A DNA stretch of 64,000 nucleotides from Rhizoclosmatium globosum (taxonomy: Eukaryota > Chytridiomycota > Chytridiomycetes > Chytridiales > Chytriomycetaceae). Position 1 is the stretch's first letter. Every line of letters begins with the position of its first letter. A program made the translations under genes and the position numbers. The DNA lies in contig MCGO01000060.1 of the NCBI GenBank assembly GCA_002104985.1, positions 186,001-250,000 on the forward strand, read 5' to 3'. Below the pieces are notes generated by a model that was given only the letters and a program-made list of their open reading frames with translations, was not told the DNA's origin and searched no databases. Shown one piece after another: positions 43,283-54,611 of the stretch.

Positions 43283-45254
43283 ATGACCTCGCGAGCGTCA
43301 ATACGCAAACCAGTTACTTATGATGCATCGCAGCCTTCAAATGCATATGAAGAAGTTGCTCCATCCACGCGATTCCGGTCACTGACTGATTTGAGTTTTG
43401 CCTCGATGCCGACCCAGGCATTCACCCCGACAGTATTCGGCTTTGCATCCAAAGAATCATCACAGACACCGCAAGAGCAACTTGAACGGGTTCGAAGACT
43501 CACAGTCGATGATGCGGAGATGGTCCTTCACGCAGCCCAAATCCAGGCAACTTACACAAATAACGAAGAGCCTCGGCGAAGTCGCTTTGGCGGTCGTTTT
43601 GGACGTTTTTCGTTGTAAGTGTAGGCATTGTTGAGTTAATGTGCCTAATAGTAAACACATACTTTGACAGCAAGTTCAGAAAGGAACACAAACAAGAAGC
43701 AAAGACCCCTCTCGAACACTTTAAAAACGCGGCGTCAAAGTTATTCAGTAAACTGAGTTTTATCAAGCCGTCATCTGGTGCTACTGTGGTACAACTGGAT
43801 ATTCCTCCAGTCCCAAAACCACTTGCTGTTCCACTTCAACGATCATACTCTGTCACAAATGGGTTCCAAACCCCACGCAGACTATCTCGACAACCTTCAG
43901 TTTCCTCCTTCAACTCTGTTGCGACTGCTCCTGAGTTTATGTACATGGCAAACACCCGCGATGTCCCAGAAAACCTGTTCCTGAACGACCCGCATCCGTT
44001 ATGATTGCGCCCGCAGCTGAACTTGGATATTTATCTCGAGATGTACTTGGTCCGATGCCGCGGAGCTCCAAACCGAGTGGTCCAAGAATCAGCGAAAATC
44101 AGACTTTGAGAGTTAGCGGGCACGTGCGACAGACTTATACCAGAACGTGAGTGCATCTTCGTTTAAAATGTAGTTGGATTTTTATCTGAATCTGGGTATT
44201 AGGATGCAGCAACGTGGAAACTTTGAAATCCGACGGGCAAACCAGTTGCCGCCATTGAAACCGCTCCCTTCCGTTCCTAATCATGCTGAAGTCGAAGAGC
44301 AGCAAAGTACTTCCGTCGATGTCGCCGTGCCCACGGACGTCGATGTGCCTGTTTATCATCAACCAGTGGAAGAGGATGGAACTGTCACCCAAACCTGTTC
44401 AGAGTCAGCAATTCCCCCTGAACTAACAACATGCGAATCAAACGTGGAGGAAGCTGATATTTCAGGGGCTGATGAGTTTTTTGATGCACCAGTTCATGCT
44501 AATGGAGACACTCAACGTGTGGAGAAAGCCCTCGACACACAAGTTGAGCTCAAAAATATGTTGGATATGTTGACTGATAAAATCAAACTGTTGGAAGTGC
44601 ACGTTGGTTTGTACATACTTAATTCGATGCACGATGACTAACTGCGTTTTTACAAGATGAACAAGCCATCAGTAAGTTGACAGAGGCTAAAGTGACTGTC
44701 GAAGCCTTACTCGCGCAAGTTTCCGTAAGAGAGAATATCTAGAATCTGTGTTTATCCTTACATCATCTTTTCAGCAGCCAATAATCAACACGCCGGCTCC
44801 TTCATGGACCCAGAAAGTTATGGAATCTGGAACAGCATCGGAGTTGATTAAAGCCTTGGACTGCATGGAAAAAGCTTTGGATAACCCGCCCTCACACTCC
44901 ACTCTCTTGGAAAGTGCCGTTGAACCTCAAGACTCAACTATTGAATCAGATTCGGCTTTGCTTTTCAATCTATTAAACTCAAAACCATCCGCACCTCCTG
45001 TCTCGACAACACCACTGATTGACGACGCAACTGCATCAGAGACAAAAGCTCCAATGGATATGAAGGAAAAGTTTCATAAATTACGGGAAAAGTTCCAGCA
45101 ACAAGCAACAGTGGCGAAAGGATATACTTCAACGGGAAAGTTTGCGAAAAAGGCACCACCCCCGCCGCCATGTAATATTTCGGAGAATTTAAGTTTGAAT
45201 ATGGATATTCAGTCAAAACCACGCGAGTTGGATACAAAGGAAAACTTGGGATGA
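43283..45254 (+). CDS. Disordered protein of unknown function, frame break in exon 2
   Basis: Exons 43283-43614, 43671-44146, 44203-44606, 44657-44724 and 44775-45254. It is Ser, Thr and Pro rich with short basic patches (EPRRSRFGGRFGRF, KNAASKLFSKLSFIK) and coiled-coil-like helices near the end (LKNMLDMLTDKIKLLEV, MDMKEKFHKLREKFQQ). Exon 2 does not stay in one frame: near 43941-43990 it must shift by one base to join the part reading MIAPAAELGYLSRDVLG. A 29-nt intron (43941-43969) would fix the phase, but that is shorter than any other intron here, so an indel is equally likely. A PPPPP run (KKAPPPPPCN) could bind SH3 or profilin. No domain recognised. It starts divergently from copy A and reads toward the kinase. 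Confidence 0.5.
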
Positions 45255-45459
45255 AAAGGCTGCTATGGATGTGTTTTTTGAAATAGATACATAATAATAC
45301 CGGAGAGTTCGATTCAATAGACTTACTTTAACTACACGAGTTTGTGAAATTCAATTGTTTGATTGGCTGGGAGCATTCTGTTTCCTTCCATTGTTCCAAA
45401 CAAAGGAAAGCCATAATTCGAAAAACGTCTTGATTTCGCCTCACCTTTAATCCATTAAC

Positions 45460-48007
45460 ATGCTGGCGCGAAAGAAGGTACTTGGAAACTACAACGTTGG
45501 AAAGACTGTGGGACAAGGGGCCTTCTCCAAGGTGAAACTTGGAGTTCACAAAGAAACAGGGCAAAAGGTCTGAAGCACAAACCTAAATTTCGCTATTCAA
45601 CTTATATTATGTCATCAAGGTCGCAATTAAAATCATTGATAAGAAACTCATGGCACAGAAGGCAGCTAAGGCTAAGAAAACTGAAGAGGAACGGAAAAAG
45701 AAGAAAGAGGCTGAAGAATATGCGAAGCGAACCAAAGAAGCGCAAAACAATCCTGATAAACGCGAAAGTGTCGCGTCAGAGGGAAAGCAACGAGCTTCTG
45801 TGGCGACTACGAAAGAAAAGACGGAAACAAATGAGGCAAAGACTGACGAAAAAGAAGAAGAGATTAAAACAGGAATTGCACCGGATGCTCCTTCCTTTGT
45901 GGCTTCGCTGCAGCTTGAAGTTCAATTGATGATGCGGTTGGACCATCCGAACATTATCAACTTATATTCAATCATGGAGACTGAGGATGAGTGTTTCGTC
46001 GTCATGTTAGTATTAAGTGGTCCATTAGTTGTTCTTACGCAATCCGAGATAGGGAATATGCAGCTGGTGGAGAGTTGATTGAATATATTGCTGCTCGAAA
46101 TTATCTTACCGAACGCGAAGCTCGTAAATTCTTTCGTCAAATTATATCCGCTATGGATCACTGTCATTTAGCGAGTGTTGTTCACAGAGATTTGAAATTG
46201 GAGAATTTGGTGAGTCACGCTACTTTTATCCAGGTACATTACCAATCAAACTTTGTTCAGCTCCTCAACGACAGCCGGGATATTCTTATATCTGATTTCG
46301 GTCTTGGGCGAACGTATAATCCTGAAGTTCAGGAGTATTTAAAGGTAAACACCTATTTTAAACCTCATGAGTTCCAAAACATTGTTAGACGTTTTGCGGG
46401 ACACCAAACTATGCGGCCGTTGAGCTTATATCTGGAATACCGTACAACGGAATTAAGTCAGATATATGGGCCATGGGTGTAGCTCTCTATGTGATGATGA
46501 CGGGAAAGACTCCCTTCACTGGAGCAACCATTTCTCAGCTATACAGTAAAATTAAAGCTGTCGATTATAAGTGTCCTGATTACTTCTCTGGGGGTAAGTA
46601 CTTAATAACTATAGACCAAGAGCTAAATGTGAAACAGACCTCAAGGCATTATTGGCCAAAATGCTGAAGAAAGATCCAGTCAAACGTGCTGATATGGAAG
46701 CGTTACGTGCTGATCCTTGGGTCAACTTTGAAGAAGTCGAGCGTCCATTGCGAATTGTCCCAAAAGTCACAGGCATCGCCTCTGCCGCCCAAATCACTCA
46801 ATTCATCTCTTCGATTACAAAAACGCCTGAATATACCCTATATACTATTCGACAACATACGCGAGACGGAACAAGTATGGAAGGAGCGGGCGAAGAAAAG
46901 AATAAGAGTGTTCAAGCTAGACGTAAAAGTTTGTCGGTCCAGGCTGGATCTGCTCAACTTAGTCCTGTAAATGTTGGACGTTCGCGGGTAGGAAGTCGGC
47001 GATTTAGTAACGTGGGTACGATAATTACAGGCACTATTGGGGATCCGATTCCCCCATTACCAGGACAGGAAGATGTGGTGAGCCCTTTACCGGGAGATAG
47101 TGGTACTGGCGGTCGTCCCGCACGGGATCCTCGACGAATGTCCTTGCAAGAAAATCAAATGCCGAAAGTACCACCTCTTCCATCCAAGTACAACCCAAAT
47201 CCTGCAGACATCCCAGGGGCCGTTAATACAACAAGCCCACCACCACCTGTAGCAGAAGGGAAACGAGCTCGAAGGGCTTCAATCAATATTGACTTCTTCC
47301 AAAGGGGAAGGAAAACAACTGCGAAAGGAGCCGATGAATCCCCCAGCGCTTCTCGAAGTAACACGCCTGATTCAACCACTATTTCTACGTCCAGTGTGCG
47401 CAGAAAATCTGCCTTTAAGCCACCAAATGCTCTTGCGGAGGACGATCGTCAACTTGTAGTTATGAAAAGAATGGCCCAGGTCAGTCCCGAAGTAAACACA
47501 CTTCGACCCACAGTATCTGGAACCGTGACAGAATCAACGCAATCTAAAAGTTTTGGTGGAAGTCTATTCGAATCCGATTCATCCAGTTTCTTTTCGCCTG
47601 TTGGATCGTCGTTTTCTCCAACTGGTACAACAATACTCTCGGATCAAGAAATCGAGAAATGGCATGAATTTAATAAGCCTCCAAAGGAAATTCGAACCGC
47701 TCGGTATTCTTTCAATCCCAAGACTACCTCGACCCTTTCACCCAGCTACATTTTTCAAGACGTTCATCGCGTTTTAGTATCAATGCAGAAACTTATCGAC
47801 GGAACACTTCAGTTCAAGCGAAAGCCTGAATATTATTTGATCCAGTGTCATATGAGTGCAGATGGGGAGGAAGTGGAATTTGATGTCGAAGTCTGTAAAG
47901 TATGGCTTCTGAATCTGCATGGTGTGCGAATTAAGAAACAAGGGGGAAGTGCCATCAAATTCAAAGATGCGTATTCGATGATAGTCGATACTTTGAATAT
48001 TAGTTGA
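45460..48007 (+). CDS. MARK/Kin1-type Ser/Thr protein kinase with KA1 domain
   Basis: Six exons (45460-45567, 45620-46005, 46053-46209, 46261-46344, 46389-46593, 46638-48007), 769 residues. Kinase motifs: glycine loop GQGAFSKV, VAIK lysine, HRDLKLEN, DFGLG and CGTPNYAAVEL. The last normally reads APE; here the Pro is Val. Between the VAIK strand and helix C lies a strongly charged insert of about 85 residues (KAAKAKKTEEERKKKKEAEE), absent from standard kinases. The C-terminus ends with a KA1 domain (FDVEVCKVWLLNLHG, FKDAYSMIVDTL), the lipid-binding, autoinhibitory module of MARK/Kin1/SNF1-like kinases. The linker is Ser/Pro rich with RRxS sites (ARRKSLS, RRASIN, VRRKSAF). Kin1-type kinases act in cell polarity. 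It sits between two members of the A-D family. Confidence 0.88.
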
Positions 48008-48135
48008 AATAATTAAGTTACGGGTTTTGTTTTTCTTATTTCCCGCCAGTATATTATACTATAACAGATTTGTTTTTTTAATTGAATGAGGAAATCTTTA
48101 GTTTTCTGGCGATAATCCTCCATTGTTTGCGATAC

Positions 48136-49397
48136 ATGAAGACGCCGCCAACACTACCTGCCCCACACTTTCAGCCACTTTTTAGAAGAAGCGGATCTTT
48201 ATCGCCTGCGCAAATAGCGCCTGATGACTTTGCGGATAAGGAAAATTCGCCAAAAAACAGTATCGGTCCACAAAGCTGCTTTCGCCAACTTTGTGTCTCT
48301 GTGCAAAAATCTCTTAGCAGGCTTTCCATAGTAGAAGAAGCCGCGCAGGTGAATAGTCAAGTTGACTTTGGACAAATTTCGTCTGATTACGATCCTGGCG
48401 CCGATTATCCAAAATCAAGTATTTCACAGAATTCTAAAAGCTATGAAATCTAATATTAAGACAGATATTGCGTCTTCTTTGAACAGTAGTTTGAGTCGCC
48501 GCCATAAGTCGACTTCCCATCGCTCCGAACGTACATCCATTGCAAGTAGTATGGTGTCAAGCATAACAAGCATATCTTCGGCTCGTGAAGTTGGCGGAAC
48601 AATTTCGTCGAAGGCAAATCCACGAGTTTCCCAATTTTCAATCAAGCAAGGGCTTCATGCGTTCAAACGGCTCATAAAATACGATCATGTTTTAAAAATT
48701 GCAGATGCATCTGTTATTGAGGGGAACGGACCTTGGAATGACAGTGTTGAGACATCGCCGATTCCAACGTGGCAGCTGGATGTGGCGACCCTCGATGAAA
48801 AAGCTGTTGTACATGTTATGACGATTGGTAAGGCGACAGTTGACTTGGACACACAAGAAGAGTTTCGGCGGATCAAAATCTATGAGCACCACATTGATAT
48901 GCCGAATGTGGAGGCGCTTAGTAAAACGCTTGTATCCGAACCGACAGAGGCCTTAATGGTTATTCATCCAATTTTATCGTCTCCAGAATCACAATACAAA
49001 CTAAGCGATCGTATTCTTTCAAAGGCTGATGCAATCGAAGCCCTCTCGCTGGCACAAATAAGTCTTATACCTCTATTTGGAACTTGGTTGAATGGGTTAC
49101 TCTGTCCAGAATTGGATGTGAAAGCTTCTTCGACTAGAATTTACCTATGTGGCTATTCTCCCGACAGTGTGAGAAAATAGATAGGCTTGTATCAATAATG
49201 ACTTATGTATTTAGGGAACTGTTGCTCGGGTTTTGAAACCTCTTGAACCACACAGCGGCAGGGAACACGTCTCCTCCCATCTTGCTCACATGCTGTCGTC
49301 TGTTTTAGAAACATACTGGGATACGCATCCTCTGGACGGGTTTTCTCTCGCTGTGGTCGTTCCACCTGGCGAAAAAGATGGGAAAGTTTTTGCATAA
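48136..49397 (+). CDS. Family A-D protein, copy B
   Basis: Three exons, 48136-48380, 48430-49168 and 49215-49397, 388 residues in phase. The first intron (GTCTGA...CACAG, 49 nt) was chosen because it links the two open frames without a stop; the same GTCTGA donor is used by the kinase gene. The N-terminus (MKTPPTLPAPHFQPLFRRSG) is short and disordered. The core has LIKYDHVLKIA, GNGPWNDSVETSPIPTW, VVHVMTIGKAT, EEFRRIKIYEHHIDMP, PTEALMVIHPIL, LSDRILSKADAI, AQISLIPLFGTWLN, STRIYLCGYSPDS, then GTVARVLKPLEP and FSLAVVVPPGEKDG. It is the shortest N-terminus but for D. It lacks the PPG loop after KIA found in C and D, having DASVIE instead. Function unknown. Confidence 0.75.
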
Positions 49398-49463
49398 ACC
49401 AAATAAATATACAGATTTTATAGATATATAAGACTTAGATGATATCAAACATGTTTAGAATAT

Positions 49464-50079
49464 TTACAAAAGCAAGAATGATCCGATTATCCCGACTGAC
49501 GACCACAGAAGCTTGGTACTTGATGACTTTGTGGTGGCTACAGTCGACACAACAGCACTACCGGTTGAGCTGTCCTTGATGTTAAATGTTGGTGAGAAGC
49601 AAACCATCCATTTTTTATCAGCATCTTGATCCTGGTACTGTGCCTCTACGGAATACGATTTTCCGGGTGGAAGCGAAGGTACCACGGCGAAGGCCTCACC
49701 ATCTGGGAAAACCGCAGGCTTGGCAGTTGTTAGTGATACAAGTGGAATCGCATTGTTGGCATTAGCAGCGGTCTGTTATCGATAAGAGTTGAGAAAGAAT
49801 CTATGCACGTATACAGCTCGACTCACAGCAATAGAAAACTTCAATGTGACATTACTGAAGGAAGGCACTTGATTGTTATAGTTCCAAACAATGTGCTAGT
49901 GGATATTAGACGGGACTCGATGAAGTATATATACAACGTACGAGGTTATCTCCGACGTTCACAGTTTGATTTTGGGCTGGGTACAGAATTGAAATTGAGG
50001 CTCCAGTTATCGAAGTGCATGTATCAGCAACGACAAAGGCCACAAGAGCAGAGAGAATGAGGGCGACTGCAGTTTTCAT
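49464..50079 (-). CDS. Secreted Kre9/Knh1-like, GPI-type surface protein
   Basis: Exons 50079-49942, 49895-49827 and 49772-49464 give 171 residues. The signal peptide is MKTAVALILSALVAFVVADT. The mature part reads ISILYPAQNQTVNVGDNLHI and IVWNYNN, the beta-sandwich pattern of the Kre9/Knh1 (Ser-Thr-rich wall protein) domain. It then has SYSVEAQYQD and W-VCFSPTFNI. The tail SSSTKLLWSSVGIIGSFLLL is hydrophobic and preceded by a Ser-rich spacer, typical of a GPI-anchor signal. Likely a cell-surface or wall protein; in yeast the family affects beta-1,6-glucan. It lies in a minus-strand pair with the gene at 50208-51453, between family members B and C. Confidence 0.72.
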
Positions 50080-50207
50080 TGAACAGCTTGGATTGTCGGA
50101 ATGTTTCTGGTTTGGGAAACTAAATGCTTGGTCTCTTTTCAAAATGGACTGCAATCGCCAAAGCAGCAAAGCAACAACGCAAACACGTGATGAAATTTCA
50201 AAATAAT

Positions 50208-51453
50208 TTAATAAAAATAGATACTTAAAAGCAGAACGAAAATAACATTCGCCATAATTTGATTTCCCGTTGAAGACTTTGTGGCACCTGTTTGACCATT
50301 AGGCTGAAACGCACCGGAGTTTCCGCTCAAACCAGTACTCGCGGGAAATGTTGGCAAAACATTGTTAAATGTTCCGGTTGATTGTGCAATATCTTGTCCC
50401 GAACCGATTGTGTTTGCGCCACTACCAACAGAACCTGATCCGGTTGCAGGGATAGCTGTTACTCCATTAACACCGCTTCCAGCATTATTTCCGGCATTTA
50501 CATTCGGCAGAGAACCACCGTTTACATTTCCTGTACCAGTGGCGCCTGTTGATGAACTTCCGGAATTTCCACTTGATACGTTTCCATTTAAGTTACCAGA
50601 TGTGCCGTTTGATCCACCATTTGAACTGCTTCCGTTAGTAGACCCTGAAGCTCCGTTGTTTCCTCCAACATTGGAGCCCCCAGACACACCTCCACCACTA
50701 ACGCTGCCAGATGAACTTCCTGGACTGCTATTGGACCCACTGCTTCCGCTCCCACTTGAACCACTTGAAGAACCATTTGATCCGGCGTTGGTTGAACCCC
50801 CACTATTGGCATTACTCCCTGTATTTCCGCTTCCACCTCCATTTGAACCATTTCCAGAACCGTTTGCTCCCGGAACACTCAACGATGAAGTTAGTGGTGC
50901 ATCTGGCTTGGTTGTTATCGCAGCTGTCACGACAGGAATAACTACTGCTGTTCGGCTCGGAACCTGGACATCAACAACGGAGGTTGTAGTGATAGAAGTT
51001 TGAACAATATTTGGAGTTGGAGGGTTTGAAAAGGCAGACTTGTAGGAGGTGCAAACGGCGGGCATAACACGTTCCTTGAAAACGCACCAAAGTAAGCCAA
51101 TGAAACACAAGCGCTGAAGGAAATATACTCACAACAGTATCGCCAATGCTTTTGTTGGCCGCTGTGTGACAGTTTGACTGAATACAAGCTTTGATGGATG
51201 CAGAAACTGTCGCCGTGTCTTTACAGACGTTCTCCATCACAGTAACAAGATTATCGATAGATCCGTACTGTTTCGAGTCGTTAGCTTCCGATATTATGTG
51301 GGAAGTGGTACATACTTGATCAAAGCAAGATTTGGCGCAAACATTCATATTTTCAAAGATGCTCTTCGCAAGGTCAATAAAGTCTGATTGTGCATCAGCA
51401 ACGACGAGATGAGCAAAGACAGCGAATGTCGATAGTATGGTCAGAACTTTCAT
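50208..51453 (-). CDS. Secreted Cys-domain protein with long Ser/Gly/Asn repeat and GPI-type tail
   Basis: Two exons, 51453-51133 and 51074-50208, 395 residues. Signal peptide MKVLTILSTFAVFAHLVVADA. Residues about 25-125 form a small domain with seven Cys (NVCAKSCFDQVC, NVCKD, ACIQSNC, AVC). The spacing recalls CFEM-type fungal surface domains but does not match fully. Residues about 155-345 are an extreme low-complexity stretch of Ser, Gly and Asn (GSGNGSNGGG, SSSGSSGSGSSGSNSS), probably a heavily O-glycosylated stalk. The end MANVIFVLLLSIYFY is a hydrophobic GPI-type signal. A cell-surface adhesin or wall protein is likely. The repeat is encoded with mixed codons, so it is not a simple DNA microsatellite. 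Confidence 0.7.
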
Positions 51454-51655
51454 ATCTGATGGTTTGAAACAAATTTCCCAGGCTCATCCCAGGCTCTTAG
51501 TTCATCAATGAATATACAGAAACGAAGCAAAATCGAAATGTAGAAACAAAATTTTAATAAAATAGTTGAGTTTGAGAGTCGAGTTGCGGGCTTCTTTACT
51601 CTCGCCTTTGATGAGGAAGTTGGGATTTTCATTCTACCTTTCCTGGATTAGCAGC

Positions 51656-53102
51656 ATGAAACCCCTTGGTCTATCCTTTCGCAATCTCTTTCGACGGAAA
51701 AACAGCGGCGGTAATACTGACTACGGTGATGAACGTCACTCTGTTACTCTCTCAACCGATCTGGATGGCCGAGCTAAATTCCACAACGAGTCTACATCTG
51801 GATACGTTTCTGCAAACGCCTCTCTTGCGAGTAGCATAGGTACTAATTTTCTCTGAAGGTCTTCAAAAATGGCGAAGTTCGCTGATTAACTTTACAGGTT
51901 CTCTTTCTCAAGACTCTCAGTTACAATCAACGCCAGAATCTGGCTTCCATGAGACTGCAGCACAGTCAAATAAACCATTGTTATTATCGAAAGGCCCAAG
52001 TATACGACGGGTTGGCCCAGCTATTCCAAGAAACCCATCCCAAAGATCGTCATCGCGTACACGGCCTGTTTCCCTCCACCTAACACCCGATCGAAACATT
52101 AAACACTTATCCCCAAACGACGATATTGGAATCGGAGGAACAGTGCGAGAAGACTCAGAAGGAAATTTGGACCTTAAATCCCAAGGCCGGTCCTTACGAA
52201 ACTCGAATGTCATTGGAAGACCTGTCCCTATATCACGAGGGAAATCTGAATTTGCGTTGGGAGACCCAACAGATGGAATCGCCACCAAATCTTCCAGTCG
52301 AATCAACTTGGCTCAGTCGATATCGGATTTGAAACAGACTGCGGATCACCTAAAGGAAGTGTTTATAAAACTAGTCACCTATGATAAAGTGATTAAAATC
52401 GCGCCGCCGGGGAATGAAGGGGACGGACCATGGAATGACCCGTTTGAGTGCACACCGATCCCGAAATGGCAATTGAATCCAGACGCGATTGCGAACAAAA
52501 CTTCTGTGCATGTAATGACGATTGGTCGGCCGCAGTATGATCCTGAATCTGGGGAGGAGCAACGACGTGTTCAAGTGTATGAACGTTATATAGATATACC
52601 AAATATGGAAGAGATTGCAAAAGATTTGATACATAACCCTGCGGAAGGGCTTTTGGTTGTTGCGCCTATTTTACGGTTCCCGAATTCGTCGTGTAAGCTG
52701 TCGGATAAGATCTTGACGAAACAGGCGGCGATTTCGGCGTTGACTATGGCGCAGATTTCGTTACTCCCGCTTTTTGGGAGTTGGTTGAATCCGTTGTTGT
52801 GTCAGGAAGATGTGATTGCTTCTACTAATACTGTATATTTGTGTGGTCATTGTACGGAGAATGTGAGTTGAAGGATATTTTCATATGTAGAATTATTCTC
52901 ATGATTTAAACGCGTATAGGGGACTGTTGCGAGAGTGTTGAAACCAATGGAACCAGATTGTGATCGAGATCGAGTGACAACCCACTTGACTACAATGTTA
53001 TCTAGCGTGTTACGCACGTATTGGGAGACTCACGAAACGACAGGATGGAGCATGAGTGTTGTTGTTCCGCCAGGAATAAAAGGAGAACAGACTTTCTATT
53101 AG
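51656..53102 (+). CDS. Family A-D protein, copy C
   Basis: Three exons, 51656-51839, 51898-52862 and 52920-53102, 443 residues. Start MKPLGLSFRNLFRRKN, a basic amphipathic N-terminus seen also in copy D. A Ser/Arg-rich linker is followed by the core: LVTYDKVIKIAPPGNEGDG, PWNDPFECTPIPKW, SVHVMTIGRPQ, GEEQRRVQVYERYIDIP, AEGLLVVAPILRFP, LSDKILTKQAAI, AQISLLPLFGSWLN, TNTVYLCGHCTEN and, in the last exon, GTVARVLKPMEPD and WSMSVVVPPGIKGEQ. This is the cleanest core copy. Its last intron (52863-52919) falls at exactly the same codon as in A, B and D. About 180 bases separate it from copy D in the same direction, a recent tandem duplication. Function unknown; no catalytic motif can be named. Confidence 0.78.
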
Positions 53103-53282
53103 GAATTGGGTTTGGGCATTGTTGAAGAATAAATCTCCATTGGGCAGAATTAAAAATTTATTAGTGATCAGAGGAAGACTTGTGATTGGTTGTAAGAATC
53201 ACATTGTTTGGCATTGTCCAACTATATCAACTTAAGAAAGCTCCAACACATCCACAGATCAAACGCAAAAAAACCTGCTTTA

Positions 53283-54493
53283 ATGAAAGGATTTAAGCTA
53301 GGATCTCTTTTCAACAAGAAGGTTGGCAATAACTCTCAAAACGCTTCAAGCGACAAAGTCTCTCCAACTGGAGAAACGGGAGGAACTAATGCCTCTGTTG
53401 GAGCTTTACCTCAATCTGGGTCAGTCTCTTCTTTGGATGGACCTAAAGCTGGAGCAAGTTCTGGTGCCCCTGGAAATCGAACTCGTGTCGAATCAAACAA
53501 GACCCTCGATTCGGCGGATGGAAAAGGAGGGGCTTCAGCGCCTAAAACTAGCTCAAAGACTTCATCGCGCACGTCCAGTCATTCGAATATTGCTTCACCG
53601 ACCGATGTGAAAGGGACTACAGAACATATGAAGGAGGTGTTTAAGAAGCTTGTCACGTATGATAAGATTATTAAAATTGCACGTGAGTTTCTGTAGCATT
53701 ATAAGTGTTATATATACTCGAGAAATCCACACTGACTTGATTTACAGCTCCGGGAACAGAAGGTCCTGGACCATGGGAGAATGGCTATGATGTTTCTCCG
53801 ATTCCGCAAAGAAAGCTCAACCTCGCTGAAACCGAAGCAGGAAAAACGGCCGTTCATGTCATGACGATTGGGCGGCCCTTTAAGAATGATGAAACGGGTG
53901 AAGAGCAGAGACGAATCAAACTGTATGAGCATTTCATCACAATCCATGATATCGATGAAATCTGCAAAAAACTTCCAACTGCTCCTGAGGAGGCGTTGAT
54001 GGTTGTGGATCCTATCCTTAGGTCACCAGAGACTCCACATAAGATGACGGACAAGATTATGACGAAACCTGCTGCTATTCGATCGTTGAGTGTAGCACAG
54101 ATTAGCTTGCTTCCGTTGTTTGGGAACTGGTTGAACCCCAGTTTGTGTCTTGAATCAGACGTGAAAGCTTCTACCACCAGCATTTATCTTTGCGGTCATT
54201 GTCCCGATCATGTTTGTGACGCTCTTGAGAGTATAATGAGTATTTAATCGGTATGAATAGGGAACTGTGTCGCGAGTTTTGAAACCCATGGAAATCGGAT
54301 GTAATCGAGAGCAAGTGAAGGAACATTTGATAACAATGCTTTCTACTGTTCTTGACACGTATTGGGAGAATCATCCGACAGCAGGTTTGTAAAGATGACT
54401 GATCAAATCAGCCTATTGAATTCAATCATTGCAGGATGGGCCATGGCTGTCGTTGTTCCGCCCGGAGTAAAAGGCGATCAAGTTTTCTATTAA
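53283..54493 (+). CDS. Family A-D protein, copy D
   Basis: Four exons, 53283-53682, 53748-54211, 54261-54384 and 54435-54493, 348 residues. The ATG at 53283 (MKGFKLGSLFNKK) aligns with the start of copy C; earlier codons in the frame have no ATG. The linker is Ser/Gly-rich (GASAPKTSSKTSSRTSSHS). The core has LVTYDKIIKIAPPGTEGPG, PWENGYDVSPIP, AVHVMTIGRPF, GEEQRRIKLYEHFITI, PEEALMVVDPIL, MTDKIMTKPAAI, AQISLLPLFGNWLN, TTSIYLCGHCPDH, GTVSRVLKPME, WAMAVVVPPGVKGD. It keeps the intron after KIA seen in copy A and has one extra intron near the C-terminus (54385-54434). Closest relative is C by motif match. Function unknown. Confidence 0.78.
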
Positions 54494-54611
54494 GCGTTTC
54501 TTTTTCTTTTCGTATTATAAATTCGAACAATGTTCTGCTTTTTGTGGATTCAATTTGGTGGCGACACAGCAACAAAATTTGCCACTCATCGTTGACAAAC
54601 AACAAGGGCCG

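Noticed and set aside
50362..51003. 213-codon Pro/Leu-rich plus-strand frame
   Set aside because: Antisense of the Ser/Gly/Asn repeat; an artefact of its base composition.
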